From GCA-002697625 sp002697625 (GTDB lineage: Bacteria; Bacteroidota; Bacteroidia; Flavobacteriales; BACL11), in contig CAXFOB010000033.1 of assembly GCA_964004625.1 (NCBI GenBank), forward strand, positions 1 to 64,000: DNA of 64,000 nt, written 5' to 3'. Shown in pieces: positions 53,490 to 61,887 of this stretch (position 1 is the first letter of the stretch; every line of letters starts with the position of its first letter). A program made the position numbers and the translations under genes. The notes beneath the pieces were generated by a model. That model searched no databases, was not told the DNA's origin, and was given only the letters and a program-made list of their open reading frames with translations.

Positions 53490-53520
53490 TATCTTTACTG
53501 CCCCAAAAAGTAGAACTAAA

Positions 53521-54555
53521 ATGAAAAAGGCAATAATCACAGGTATAACCGGACAGGATGGAGCCTATTTAGCAGAGCTTTTGTTAAATAAAGGTTATAA
53601 GGTGTATGGTGCTTATAGAAGAACAAGTTCTCAGAATTTCTGGAGAATTGACTATTTAGGAATCAGAAATAATCCTAATCTGAGGCTAGTTGAGCATGAC
53701 TTAATTGATGCAGCTAGCACTATCAGAATGGTGTCTGAAATTAGACCTGATGAAATATATAATCTTGCTGCACAAAGTTTTGTACATGTATCTTTTGACC
53801 AGCCTTTAGCTACAAGTATGATTACTGGTATTGGAGTAACTCATTTACTAGAAGCTATCAGAATTGTAAATAAGGATATAAAATTTTACCAAGCTTCAAC
53901 CTCAGAGTTGTATGGTAAAGTTCAGGAAGTTCCTCAGAAAGAAACAACCCCATTTTATCCAAGGAGTCCGTATGGTGTTTCAAAATTATATGCACATTGG
54001 ATGGTGACAAATTATAGAGAGTCTTACGACATGTTTGCATGTAGCGGGATTTTGTTTAATCATGAATCTCCATTAAGAGGAATGGAATTTGTAACTAGAA
54101 AGATATCAGATAGTGTAGCTAAAATTTCTGAGGGTTTACAAGATTGTTTAGAACTTGGCAACTTAGATGCGAGTCGGGATTGGGGTTATGCTCCCGAGTA
54201 CGTAGATGGAATGTATAAAATGCTACAACATGAGAAACCAGATTCCTTTGTACTTGCAACTAGCAAAGCGTATACTGTTCGTCAGTTTGTAGAATTTGCA
54301 TTTAATGTTGGTGGGATTGATATAATATGGGAAGGAAGTGGAATATCTGAAATAGGAATTAATTCAAAGACTGGAAAAACAATTATTAAAGTAAATAACG
54401 ATTTTTTCAGATTATCTGAGGTTGATGCTTTGATAGGTGATTACTCAAAAGCTGAGAAAGAATTGGGGTGGGTTCCTATGACTAATATTAAGAATCTGTG
54501 TCAGATTATGGTAGAATCAGATTTACAAGCTTTAAAAACTAATCTAAAAAGCTAA
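53521..54555 (+). CDS. gmd: GDP-mannose 4,6-dehydratase family protein
   Basis: A 344-residue short-chain dehydrogenase with ITGITGQDGAYLAELL (Gly8, Gly11, Gly14), STSELYGK, catalytic Tyr151-x3-Lys155 in PRSPYGVSKLYAHW, and the Gmd signature GILFNHESPLRGMEFVTRKI plus DWGYAPEYVDGM. It makes a GDP-4-keto-6-deoxy sugar. The canonical substrate is GDP-mannose, giving fucose- or rhamnose-type sugars. Because gmhA and gmhB are immediately upstream, GDP-heptose is an alternative substrate, as for DmhA/WcbK-type relatives. It lies 31 bases after gmhB and 2 bases before the transferase gene. Confidence 0.88.
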   Translation: MKKAIITGITGQDGAYLAELLLNKGYKVYGAYRRTSSQNFWRIDYLGIRNNPNLRLVEHDLIDAASTIRMVSEIRPDEIYNLAAQSFVHVSFDQPLATSMITGIGVTHLLEAIRIVNKDIKFYQASTSELYGKVQEVPQKETTPFYPRSPYGVSKLYAHWMVTNYRESYDMFACSGILFNHESPLRGMEFVTRKISDSVAKISEGLQDCLELGNLDASRDWGYAPEYVDGMYKMLQHEKPDSFVLATSKAYTVRQFVEFAFNVGGIDIIWEGSGISEIGINSKTGKTIIKVNNDFFRLSEVDALIGDYSKAEKELGWVPMTNIKNLCQIMVESDLQALKTNLKS

Positions 54556-54557
54556 TC

Positions 54558-55613
54558 ATGTTTGATTTACTGTTTAACATCGCTTTTCCCTTAGTAACAT
54601 CTTTTATACTTACCTTTCTAGCCATTCCAAAGATCATTCATTTTTCAAGAAAGAGTAGGTTGTTTGCTAGCGTAGGTAAAAGAAACTCTCATATAGGGGA
54701 GATACCTATCTTTGGTGGAATAGCAATATTTGCTGGTTTGTTATTTTCTTTAATTTTATGGGCGGAGTTAGAAAGTATACAATTTATACTTGTTAGTTTA
54801 ATAATAGTATTTTTTATTGGAGTTTTAGATGATTTACTTTCTTTATCTCCTATGAGAAAATTAGCAGGTCAGATTTCTTCAATTTTAGTAATTATGTTTT
54901 TAGCAGAATTAAAAATAGATAGTTTTCACGGTCTATTTGGAATTACTATTATTCCAGAATGGGTTTCAATATTATTCACAGTATTTGTATTTGTAGTTGT
55001 TACAAATGCATATAATTTAATTGATGGAATTGATGGACTCGCGGGTGGGGTAGGAACTATTGCTGCTACTTTCTTTGGAGTAGTTTTTTTACTGAATCAT
55101 GACATTCAGATGGCTATTTTATCTTTTACATTAGTAGGCTCCTTATTAGCATTTTTAAAATATAATTTTAATCCAGCTAGTATCTTTATGGGAGATACAG
55201 GTTCACTATTAATTGGTTTAATTTTATCAGTTTTATCAATAAGATTAATAAATACAGGAGTCAATATACCTCATGAAAAATTATATATTAATAAAGGTCC
55301 GTTTATTGTTATTGCTACCTTAGCAGTTCCTTTATACGATACCTTTAGGGTGTTTTGTATTCGTATTTTGTCCGGATATCATCCATTAAGACCGGATAGA
55401 AATCATATACATCATGCATTACTAGATTTAGGTTTTGGACATAAAAAGGCTACACTAATCTTATATGTTTTTAGCCTATTTATCATGTTCCTATCGTACT
55501 TTATGATTAATATGAGTCTTGGCCTTTCTATATTTCTTTTGTCTATAATTGTATTAGGATTAATGGCTATTCCTTTTGTGATATTACAGATAAAAAAGAA
55601 AAGTGGTGCATAA
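54558..55613 (+). CDS. WecA/MraY-family undecaprenyl-phosphate sugar-1-phosphate transferase
   Basis: A 351-residue polytopic membrane protein with about ten helices and the family's cytosolic motifs: GGIAIFAG, DDLLSLSPMRKLAGQ (Asp91, Asp92), NLIDGIDGLAGG (Asn153, Asp156, Asp159), SIFMGDTGSLLIG and RPDRNHIHHALLDLG. The HIHH segment marks the WecA-like rather than MraY subgroup. It starts synthesis by placing a HexNAc-1-phosphate on undecaprenyl phosphate. It overlaps the Wzi-like gene by 11 bases. Confidence 0.93.
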   Translation: MFDLLFNIAFPLVTSFILTFLAIPKIIHFSRKSRLFASVGKRNSHIGEIPIFGGIAIFAGLLFSLILWAELESIQFILVSLIIVFFIGVLDDLLSLSPMRKLAGQISSILVIMFLAELKIDSFHGLFGITIIPEWVSILFTVFVFVVVTNAYNLIDGIDGLAGGVGTIAATFFGVVFLLNHDIQMAILSFTLVGSLLAFLKYNFNPASIFMGDTGSLLIGLILSVLSIRLINTGVNIPHEKLYINKGPFIVIATLAVPLYDTFRVFCIRILSGYHPLRPDRNHIHHALLDLGFGHKKATLILYVFSLFIMFLSYFMINMSLGLSIFLLSIIVLGLMAIPFVILQIKKKSGA

Positions 55614-57177
55614 ATTTAAACTTCTTTTTCTTTTTGAATTTTGTGTTATAATTGTTTATGCACAACAATCTAATTCTACTTTTTCTAGGAGTTTTAATTT
55701 ATTTTCAGATAACGAACTACATGTGATAGAAACAGATTATCATACAAGTATAAAACCTTTTTTACTGTCTAATTTGGATTCTACTGTAAAAAAAGAGAAA
55801 GGAACTTGGTTGTTTAGAAAATGGAATAAAGAACATTTTATCCAGTTAGAAAATGAGGAGTATAGCTTGGTAGTTAACCCAATTTTAAATATAATGATAG
55901 CTAAAGAAATGGGATCTGAAAAAACTGTTTGGAATAATACAAGAGGAATAATTGCAGATGGAAAGTTAGGAAGTAGATTCACTTTTTATTCATCTTTTTT
56001 AGAAAATCAATCTGTATTTCCTTCTTATTTAATGAATACAATTGTAGGGAAATCAGCTTGGATTGTACCAGGACAAGGAGAATCTCGTTGGTCTCTTGAT
56101 TCTCTACTTGATTATACAATGGCTTCTGGTCATTTTACATATAATCTCTCTAAATTTTCAGACATACAATTTGGTACAGGAAAGAATTTTATTGGAGATG
56201 GGTACCGATCTATGATATTATCAGACAATGCTTTTAATTATCCTTTTCTAAGAGTTCAGACTGCAGCAGGTATTTTTCAATATACAAATCTATATATGGA
56301 ACATATGGATTTAATATCTAACCCCTCAGAAGAATTTGCATATGATAAAAAATACATGACATTACACCACTTAAGTACTAATATTACAGACAGATTAAAT
56401 GTTGGGATTTTTGAGTCTATTATTTGGGAACATACTAGAACCCCAGAATTGTCGGGTTTTGATATTTCTTATTTAAATCCAATTATTTTTTTAAGACCAG
56501 TTGAGTTCTCTTTAAATTCATCTGATAATGCATTAATGGGATTAAACTATAAATTTAAAACTACAAATAATTCTCATATTTATGGACAGTTTTTAATAGA
56601 TGAACTTTCTTTACCTTCCTTAAATGCAGGAGATAATTGGTGGGGTAAAAAATATGCTTATCAAATGGGCGGAAAGTATTTTGATGCATTTGGATTAGAT
56701 AATTTAATTTTTCAAATAGAATATAACTTTGCCAGACCATATACTTACTCTCATTATAATACTTCTCAAAATTATGGACATTATTTTCAGTCTTTAGCAC
56801 ATCCTTTAGGAGCTAATTTTAATGAGATTTTATTTTTTACAGATTATAAATGTAAAAAATGGGAGATTCATTCTCAATTAATGACAGCGAGATACGGAGG
56901 TAAAGTAAAAGGAGATTCTACAAGCTTCGGAAATGATATTTTTATGTCAAATTCTGATAGACCTTCAGATTATAGTATAGAGATGTTTCAAGGAAATGAC
57001 ACGAAATTATTTTATTCCAAAACTACACTCTCGTATTTATTTAACCCAAAAACAAATCTTAAGATCGAGACTGGCTATGTATATAGAATGTTAGAGGACG
57101 ATTATGGAAAATATAAAACAAATTTTATTTTCTTTGCGTTTAAATCAGATTTATTCAACCGATATTACGATTTTTAA
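55603..57177 (+). CDS. Wzi-like capsule assembly outer-membrane protein
   Basis: A 524-residue protein with an N-terminal signal (MVHKFKLLFLFEFCVIIVYAQ) and a beta-barrel pattern throughout. QFGTGKNFIGDGYRSMILSDNA, PFLRVQTAAGIFQYTNLYMEHMD and SYLNPIIFLRPVEFSLNSSDNALMG are recognisable in Bacteroidota Wzi-like capsule assembly proteins. Wzi anchors or organises capsule at the outer membrane. It starts with GTG (55603 or 55606), overlapping the transferase stop by 11 or 8 bases. This links the locus to a surface-attached polymer. Confidence 0.82.
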   Translation: MVHKFKLLFLFEFCVIIVYAQQSNSTFSRSFNLFSDNELHVIETDYHTSIKPFLLSNLDSTVKKEKGTWLFRKWNKEHFIQLENEEYSLVVNPILNIMIAKEMGSEKTVWNNTRGIIADGKLGSRFTFYSSFLENQSVFPSYLMNTIVGKSAWIVPGQGESRWSLDSLLDYTMASGHFTYNLSKFSDIQFGTGKNFIGDGYRSMILSDNAFNYPFLRVQTAAGIFQYTNLYMEHMDLISNPSEEFAYDKKYMTLHHLSTNITDRLNVGIFESIIWEHTRTPELSGFDISYLNPIIFLRPVEFSLNSSDNALMGLNYKFKTTNNSHIYGQFLIDELSLPSLNAGDNWWGKKYAYQMGGKYFDAFGLDNLIFQIEYNFARPYTYSHYNTSQNYGHYFQSLAHPLGANFNEILFFTDYKCKKWEIHSQLMTARYGGKVKGDSTSFGNDIFMSNSDRPSDYSIEMFQGNDTKLFYSKTTLSYLFNPKTNLKIETGYVYRMLEDDYGKYKTNFIFFAFKSDLFNRYYDF

Positions 57178-57178
57178 A

Positions 57179-57853
57179 TTGGCTTTAATTTTAAATATAG
57201 AAACTTCCACAAAGAAATGTTCAGTTGCTTTGTTTGATAATCTTAGACTTGTTGCTGAGAAGTCATTGCTTTCTGAGAAGTACTCACATTCTGAAACTCT
57301 TACCGTTTTTATTGAAGAAATTTTTAATGAGATTCAATATTCAATTAAGGAACTAGATGCTATATCCGTTAGTAAAGGTCCAGGTTCTTATACTGGTTTA
57401 AGAATTGGGGTTTCTACAGCAAAAGGACTAAGTTATGCCCTCAATAAACCACTTATTTCTATTTCAACACTAAAGTCAATGGCTTACTCTATGTCTAAAA
57501 AGAGAAAAGAATTTGATTTATACTGTCCTATGATAGACGCTAGAAGAATGGAAGTTTTTTCTGCTTTTTATAATAAGAAAAATGAATTAGTGAGAGAGGT
57601 AAAAGCAGATATCATTGTTCCAGATTCTTATACTAATTTACTGTATAAGAAAATTTTATTTTTCGGAGACGGATCTTTAAAATGTAAGGATATGTTAGTC
57701 TCAGAGAATGCATATTTTGAAGAAGGTATTCATCCTTGTGCTTCAGATATGTCTGAGTTATCTTATCTAAAATATAAGAATAAAGAGTTCGAGGATGTCG
57801 CTTATTTTGAACCGTTTTATTTAAAAGACTTTATTCCTGGAGTCAAGAAATAA
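57179..57853 (+). CDS. tsaB: tRNA threonylcarbamoyladenosine biosynthesis protein TsaB
   Basis: A 224-residue ASKHA-fold protein with LILNIETSTKKCSVALFDN, the TsaB signature SKGPGSYTGLRIGVSTAKGL and DARRMEVFSAFY. With TsaD and TsaE it makes the t6A modification of tRNAs decoding ANN codons. I chose the TTG at 57179, right after the Wzi-like stop, because the conserved N-terminus begins there; an ATG at 57104 would add 25 residues inside the upstream gene. Its stop abuts the stop of the convergent helicase gene with no gap. Confidence 0.93.
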   Translation: MALILNIETSTKKCSVALFDNLRLVAEKSLLSEKYSHSETLTVFIEEIFNEIQYSIKELDAISVSKGPGSYTGLRIGVSTAKGLSYALNKPLISISTLKSMAYSMSKKRKEFDLYCPMIDARRMEVFSAFYNKKNELVREVKADIIVPDSYTNLLYKKILFFGDGSLKCKDMLVSENAYFEEGIHPCASDMSELSYLKYKNKEFEDVAYFEPFYLKDFIPGVKK

Positions 57854-59635
57854 TTACTTTCTTCTACTTCTCCTTCCGCTATTGCTGTCTTTAAATCTAC
57901 TCTTAAAAGATTTCCCACTTCCAGATTTTCTTTTATTCCCACTAATCTCACTTCTTCTATTCCCACTATACCCTTTTCTTCTTCTTCTTTCAGTGCTTGT
58001 TGATTTACCTCTTCTTTTCCCTCTATCATTTTTAGGTTTAGAAACTTCAACTGTAAGTTGATACCCGTTCCACTGGCTGTCTGCAAAACCTTTTAACACA
58101 TCTTTTTCTGCAGTAGATTCTACTTCAAAGAAAGAGAATCCCTTCATTATATCAATTTTCCCAATTTGTAAATTTCTGTTTCTAGTGTATTCATTTACTA
58201 ATCCTATTAAATTCTGAGGCTCTAATTTATGTGTTTTTCCTAGGTTAATAAAAAATCTTGTGAATCCTTCATCCGCATGTCTTTTTCTATCTCCTCCATC
58301 TTTTCGTTTTGACGTCGAGATATTTAAGTCTGGAGCATTCTTATAAAAAGAAAGAAATCTATTAAACTCAGTAGAAACAAAATGCTTAACTAGATCTTCT
58401 TTGTTAAAATGAGATAGTTTTTCCTCTATAATTGGCAAATGTTTCTCTATTTGAGGACTTACATCTGTTTTTACAATTTTATCAATTAAATTAAGTAATT
58501 GAATTTCGCAAATTTCATCTCCTCCAGGAACTTTCTGCAGAATTAGATCTCTTTGAATCATCTTTTCTATAGATTGTAACTTCCTTTTTTCTCTACTATG
58601 AGATATGATAATCGAAATCCCTTTGTTTCCAGCTCTTCCGGTTCTCCCCGATCTATGAACATATACTTCATTGTCATCAGGAAGGTTATAATTGATAACA
58701 TGTGTTAATTCATTAATATCAATTCCCCTAGCTGCTACATCCGTTGCTACTAAAATTTGAAGATTTCTTTTTCGGAATCTATTCATTACATGATCTCTTT
58801 GAGCTTGTGATAAATCTCCATGAATAGCATCCGCATTATAACCATCCTGCATTAACTTATCAGAAACATCTTTGGTTTCTCTCCTTGTCCTGCAAAATAC
58901 AATACCATAAATATCAGGATTAACATCGCATATTCTTCTTAATGCTTTATATCTATCTCTTGCGTTTACAACGTAGTAATGATGATCAACATTTTTCGCT
59001 CCTTCATTTCTGCCAGATACCTCTATTCTATGAGGAGAGAACATGTAATCTTTTGTGATCTTTAAAACCTCCTTTGGCATTGTTGCAGAAAACAGAAGTG
59101 TTTGTTTCTCTTCAGGAGTTTCTGCTAAAATAGTATCCAAATCATCTTTAAATCCCATATTTAACATTTCATCCGCTTCATCTAAAACAACAAATTCAAC
59201 ATCTTTTAATTTTAATTTTTTTCTATTAATTAAGTCAATAACTCTTCCAGGTGTACCAACCACAATTTGACTTCCTGAGTTTAGCTTTCTTATTTGCGTT
59301 TGAATATTTGCTCCACCATAAACAGCAGTAACTTTTAATTTCTTAGTGTATTTAGAATAAGTTTCTAAATCTTTTGCAATCTGAAGACAAAGTTCTCTGG
59401 TAGGACACAGAATTATAGATTGAGTTTGAGTTTTGTTTTCATCTATTTTCTGAATAACTGGTAGTCCGAAAGCTGCAGTTTTACCAGTACCTGTTTGAGC
59501 AAGCGCTATCAAGTCTGTTTCTTCAGAAAGAACAAATGGAATAGCTTCTTTTTGAATAGGGGTAGGATTCTCAAATCCTAAATCTGTTATTGCTTTTAGG
59601 ACGTCCTTATTTAATCCTATTTCAGAAAATGTCAT
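57854..59635 (-). CDS. deaD: DEAD-box RNA helicase (DeaD/CsdA-like)
   Basis: A 593-residue helicase with motif Q (FENPTPIQKEAIP), motif I AQTGTGKT (46-53), DEAD (152-155) and SAT (183-185). The second RecA domain has HRSGRTGRAGNKG. A DbpA-type RNA-binding domain (about 465-540) follows, then a Lys/Arg/Gly/Ser-rich tail (about 545-593). DeaD proteins unwind structured RNA in ribosome assembly and cold response. Length and domains are normal. It ends exactly at the tsaB stop (TAA then TTA), so convergent transcripts must overlap. Confidence 0.95.
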   Translation of the reverse strand: MTFSEIGLNKDVLKAITDLGFENPTPIQKEAIPFVLSEETDLIALAQTGTGKTAAFGLPVIQKIDENKTQTQSIILCPTRELCLQIAKDLETYSKYTKKLKVTAVYGGANIQTQIRKLNSGSQIVVGTPGRVIDLINRKKLKLKDVEFVVLDEADEMLNMGFKDDLDTILAETPEEKQTLLFSATMPKEVLKITKDYMFSPHRIEVSGRNEGAKNVDHHYYVVNARDRYKALRRICDVNPDIYGIVFCRTRRETKDVSDKLMQDGYNADAIHGDLSQAQRDHVMNRFRKRNLQILVATDVAARGIDINELTHVINYNLPDDNEVYVHRSGRTGRAGNKGISIIISHSREKRKLQSIEKMIQRDLILQKVPGGDEICEIQLLNLIDKIVKTDVSPQIEKHLPIIEEKLSHFNKEDLVKHFVSTEFNRFLSFYKNAPDLNISTSKRKDGGDRKRHADEGFTRFFINLGKTHKLEPQNLIGLVNEYTRNRNLQIGKIDIMKGFSFFEVESTAEKDVLKGFADSQWNGYQLTVEVSKPKNDRGKRRGKSTSTERRRRKGYSGNRRSEISGNKRKSGSGKSFKSRFKDSNSGRRSRRK

Positions 59636-59689
59636 ATCTTAAATTTTCTGTAAAACTACTCTTTTATTATGATTTAGAGTATTTAATCT

Positions 59690-59718
59690 AAAAAAAGCCC
59701 TTTCGTTATAAAAAGGAT
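59690..59718 (-). terminator. Terminator after the phospholipase D-like gene
   Basis: On the minus strand CCTTT and AAAGG form a short stem, followed by GC and a T7 run (the A run at 59690-59696 on the plus strand). The stem is short, so strength is uncertain. It sits 20 bases beyond the stop at 59738. Confidence 0.55.
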
Positions 59719-59737
59719 TTGATTAGTTTATTTTGTA

Positions 59738-61876
59738 CTATTGAATAATTACTTTTCTAATAGTGCTCTTTCCATTTTTCAGGAAAACTTTAATAAAGTA
59801 AGTTCCACTATAAGGTATCGTGAAGTAATTTAAAGTTGTTGAATTTATAATATCTCCATTTACACTATATATCTTTATACCTACTATAACCTCCTCAGAA
59901 AAAACTTTTATTTTCCCATCACTAGGATTTGGAAATAATTCTACGCTAATATTATTCAGCGACTCTATTTCAGTAGAGGAGAGTTCCTGCCATCTTTTTT
60001 CGAATTCTTGAAGATAAATGTTTGCAATGGTTCCATCATGTATTATTAAAGTATTTTCATCAGAATTATTTTCGGCATTTGCACTCCAATTATGTGAACC
60101 TGTTAATATAGAAGGGTTTGATCCATTAATATTTGCGTCTGCAATTGCATATTTATGATGAAATTGATGAGTAACTCCAGTATGACTTTTTACATTCACC
60201 CCATTAGCAATTAAATTATCATACTCACTACCAGTGACATTTTGTTGTTCAATTATACCTCTAATTCCAATATTAAATCCTGTAAGTTTCTTGTCCACAA
60301 CCGCATCACCTATATCATTTTTAGTAAATGAAAGGATCCCAAACTCTAATGTATAGTCAACATTATTTATAAACTCAATGATTTTAGTTGTTGTTTGATC
60401 CGAAGGAGAAAAATACAATTCTATTTCTATTCCGTTTACATTAAATAGATGTGGAGTGTTATCTTCTTTATGATGTCCAAAAGTTCCTGACCACATTTCT
60501 TCAAATTCTAATGTATAGGCCTTAGCTAAAGCTTGGTCTTGTATAAAAATTAAATTATTATAATCATTAAAAAGATTTGATGGATTTGTCCAGTTTGTTG
60601 AGCCACTTAATATCCAAGAATTTGTTACTGAACCTACATCAATTATAATAAATTTATTATGCATAATTCCAGCAATAGCTGGGTTTCTATAAACAATTGG
60701 TATGTTTGGGTCTAAACTATTTAACATTGAGTTTGTAACATCATCATCAGCAATATAACGAACCTGTACTCCTCTATTATACGCATCATTGATTGCAGTT
60801 GCGATTGTTGCATCAGATGCATTATAAACACAGATATCTAAAGTGTTTTGAGCTAAATCCATATAGGCTTTTATCGTGTCGTTAAAATATGTTGTTATAT
60901 TCTGAGCATTAACACCAGTAGAAAATGAATTATCTACAGTATGGTTAAAATATGGTCTTATTTTACCTGATGAATTTGATGAGGTGGTATATACTCCTAT
61001 ATTAGAAAAAGCCGTATCACTACCGTTAATAGAGAAACATTGCACATAATAGACAGTAGCAGGCTGTAAACCATTTAATATTATACTGTGAGAACTTGCA
61101 TTTCCTCCATTATTAATCGTGTTTCCTAATAAATTGGTTGTTCCATAATAACAGTTAGTGCTTCCATTCATCGATGTATTCCAACTTAATTCGAAACTAT
61201 TAGTAGTAATATTATCTTGAGACACAGCAGAAGTTAACATAATGTTGGTTGGTAAGATAATATCTATAGAATCTCTAACAAGAATTTGATATCCATCATT
61301 TGCAGGTATTGAGAATGTATATTGTGAAGAGATTCCAATTATTGAAACTGGAATTAAAGGAATAAAAGTTCCTAATAACGGGCTACTTGCATGTATGTAG
61401 ATTTTTCCTTGTTGACCATTTGAAGTGAAATCATATGTTGTATTAGCAAACACACTTCCTCCTTGTGAGAAAACAGCATTATCAATTCTAATTAACTCAC
61501 TTTCTGTAGTTTCTCCTATTTGTGATGGATTTATGATTTGTGGTGATGGCAATATATTTCCAGTTGAATGTATAATTGCTGGACTATTTGGATTCATTTC
61601 CAAGAGACCATTATAATCAACAAGTAATCCTGTAATTGTAATGCTATCTCCTCTGACAACTCCGTTTAAATAATTATTTGTTGTTAGATCATATATAGCA
61701 ATTCCTCCAGTAACGTCTTCAACATATCTTATTATCCCTAATTCATCTCCGTTAGTCACAATCCCGCTAACTGTTACAGTAGATCCAATTCCTTGAGATC
61801 TTGCAGTTGCAATATCTTGAGAGAAACTTGTTATTGATACTAAGTATGATAAAATTAATAAAGTTGTCTTTTTCAT
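59738..61876 (-). CDS. Secreted phospholipase D-like protein with OB-fold, Fn3 and T9SS sorting domains
   Basis: A 712-residue exported protein. A signal peptide (1-20) is followed by an OB-fold-like domain (about 22-205, GSTVTVSGIVTNGDELGIIRY) of the sort found in extracellular nucleases, and a fibronectin type III domain (about 212-298). Two HKD half-sites follow: His406-x-Lys408-x4-Asp413 (MHNKFIIID) and His573-x-Lys575-x4-Asp580 (HHKYAIAD), each followed by SGSTNW or TGSHNW. A T9SS type A sorting domain ends the protein (about 645-712). Both catalytic halves are intact. A phosphodiesterase acting on nucleic acid or phospholipid is likely. It follows a TonB-dependent receptor by 11 bases. 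Confidence 0.9.
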   Translation of the reverse strand: MKKTTLLILSYLVSITSFSQDIATARSQGIGSTVTVSGIVTNGDELGIIRYVEDVTGGIAIYDLTTNNYLNGVVRGDSITITGLLVDYNGLLEMNPNSPAIIHSTGNILPSPQIINPSQIGETTESELIRIDNAVFSQGGSVFANTTYDFTSNGQQGKIYIHASSPLLGTFIPLIPVSIIGISSQYTFSIPANDGYQILVRDSIDIILPTNIMLTSAVSQDNITTNSFELSWNTSMNGSTNCYYGTTNLLGNTINNGGNASSHSIILNGLQPATVYYVQCFSINGSDTAFSNIGVYTTSSNSSGKIRPYFNHTVDNSFSTGVNAQNITTYFNDTIKAYMDLAQNTLDICVYNASDATIATAINDAYNRGVQVRYIADDDVTNSMLNSLDPNIPIVYRNPAIAGIMHNKFIIIDVGSVTNSWILSGSTNWTNPSNLFNDYNNLIFIQDQALAKAYTLEFEEMWSGTFGHHKEDNTPHLFNVNGIEIELYFSPSDQTTTKIIEFINNVDYTLEFGILSFTKNDIGDAVVDKKLTGFNIGIRGIIEQQNVTGSEYDNLIANGVNVKSHTGVTHQFHHKYAIADANINGSNPSILTGSHNWSANAENNSDENTLIIHDGTIANIYLQEFEKRWQELSSTEIESLNNISVELFPNPSDGKIKVFSEEVIVGIKIYSVNGDIINSTTLNYFTIPYSGTYFIKVFLKNGKSTIRKVIIQ

Positions 61877-61887
61877 TTTTTTACTTT

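Noticed and set aside
57104..57178. Upstream ATG for tsaB
   Set aside because: It lies inside the Wzi-like coding sequence and precedes the conserved TsaB N-terminus by 25 residues.
57817..58086. Minus-strand 89-residue frame over the helicase C-terminal tail
   Set aside because: It reflects the repetitive Arg/Lys/Ser-rich codons of the helicase tail read in another frame.
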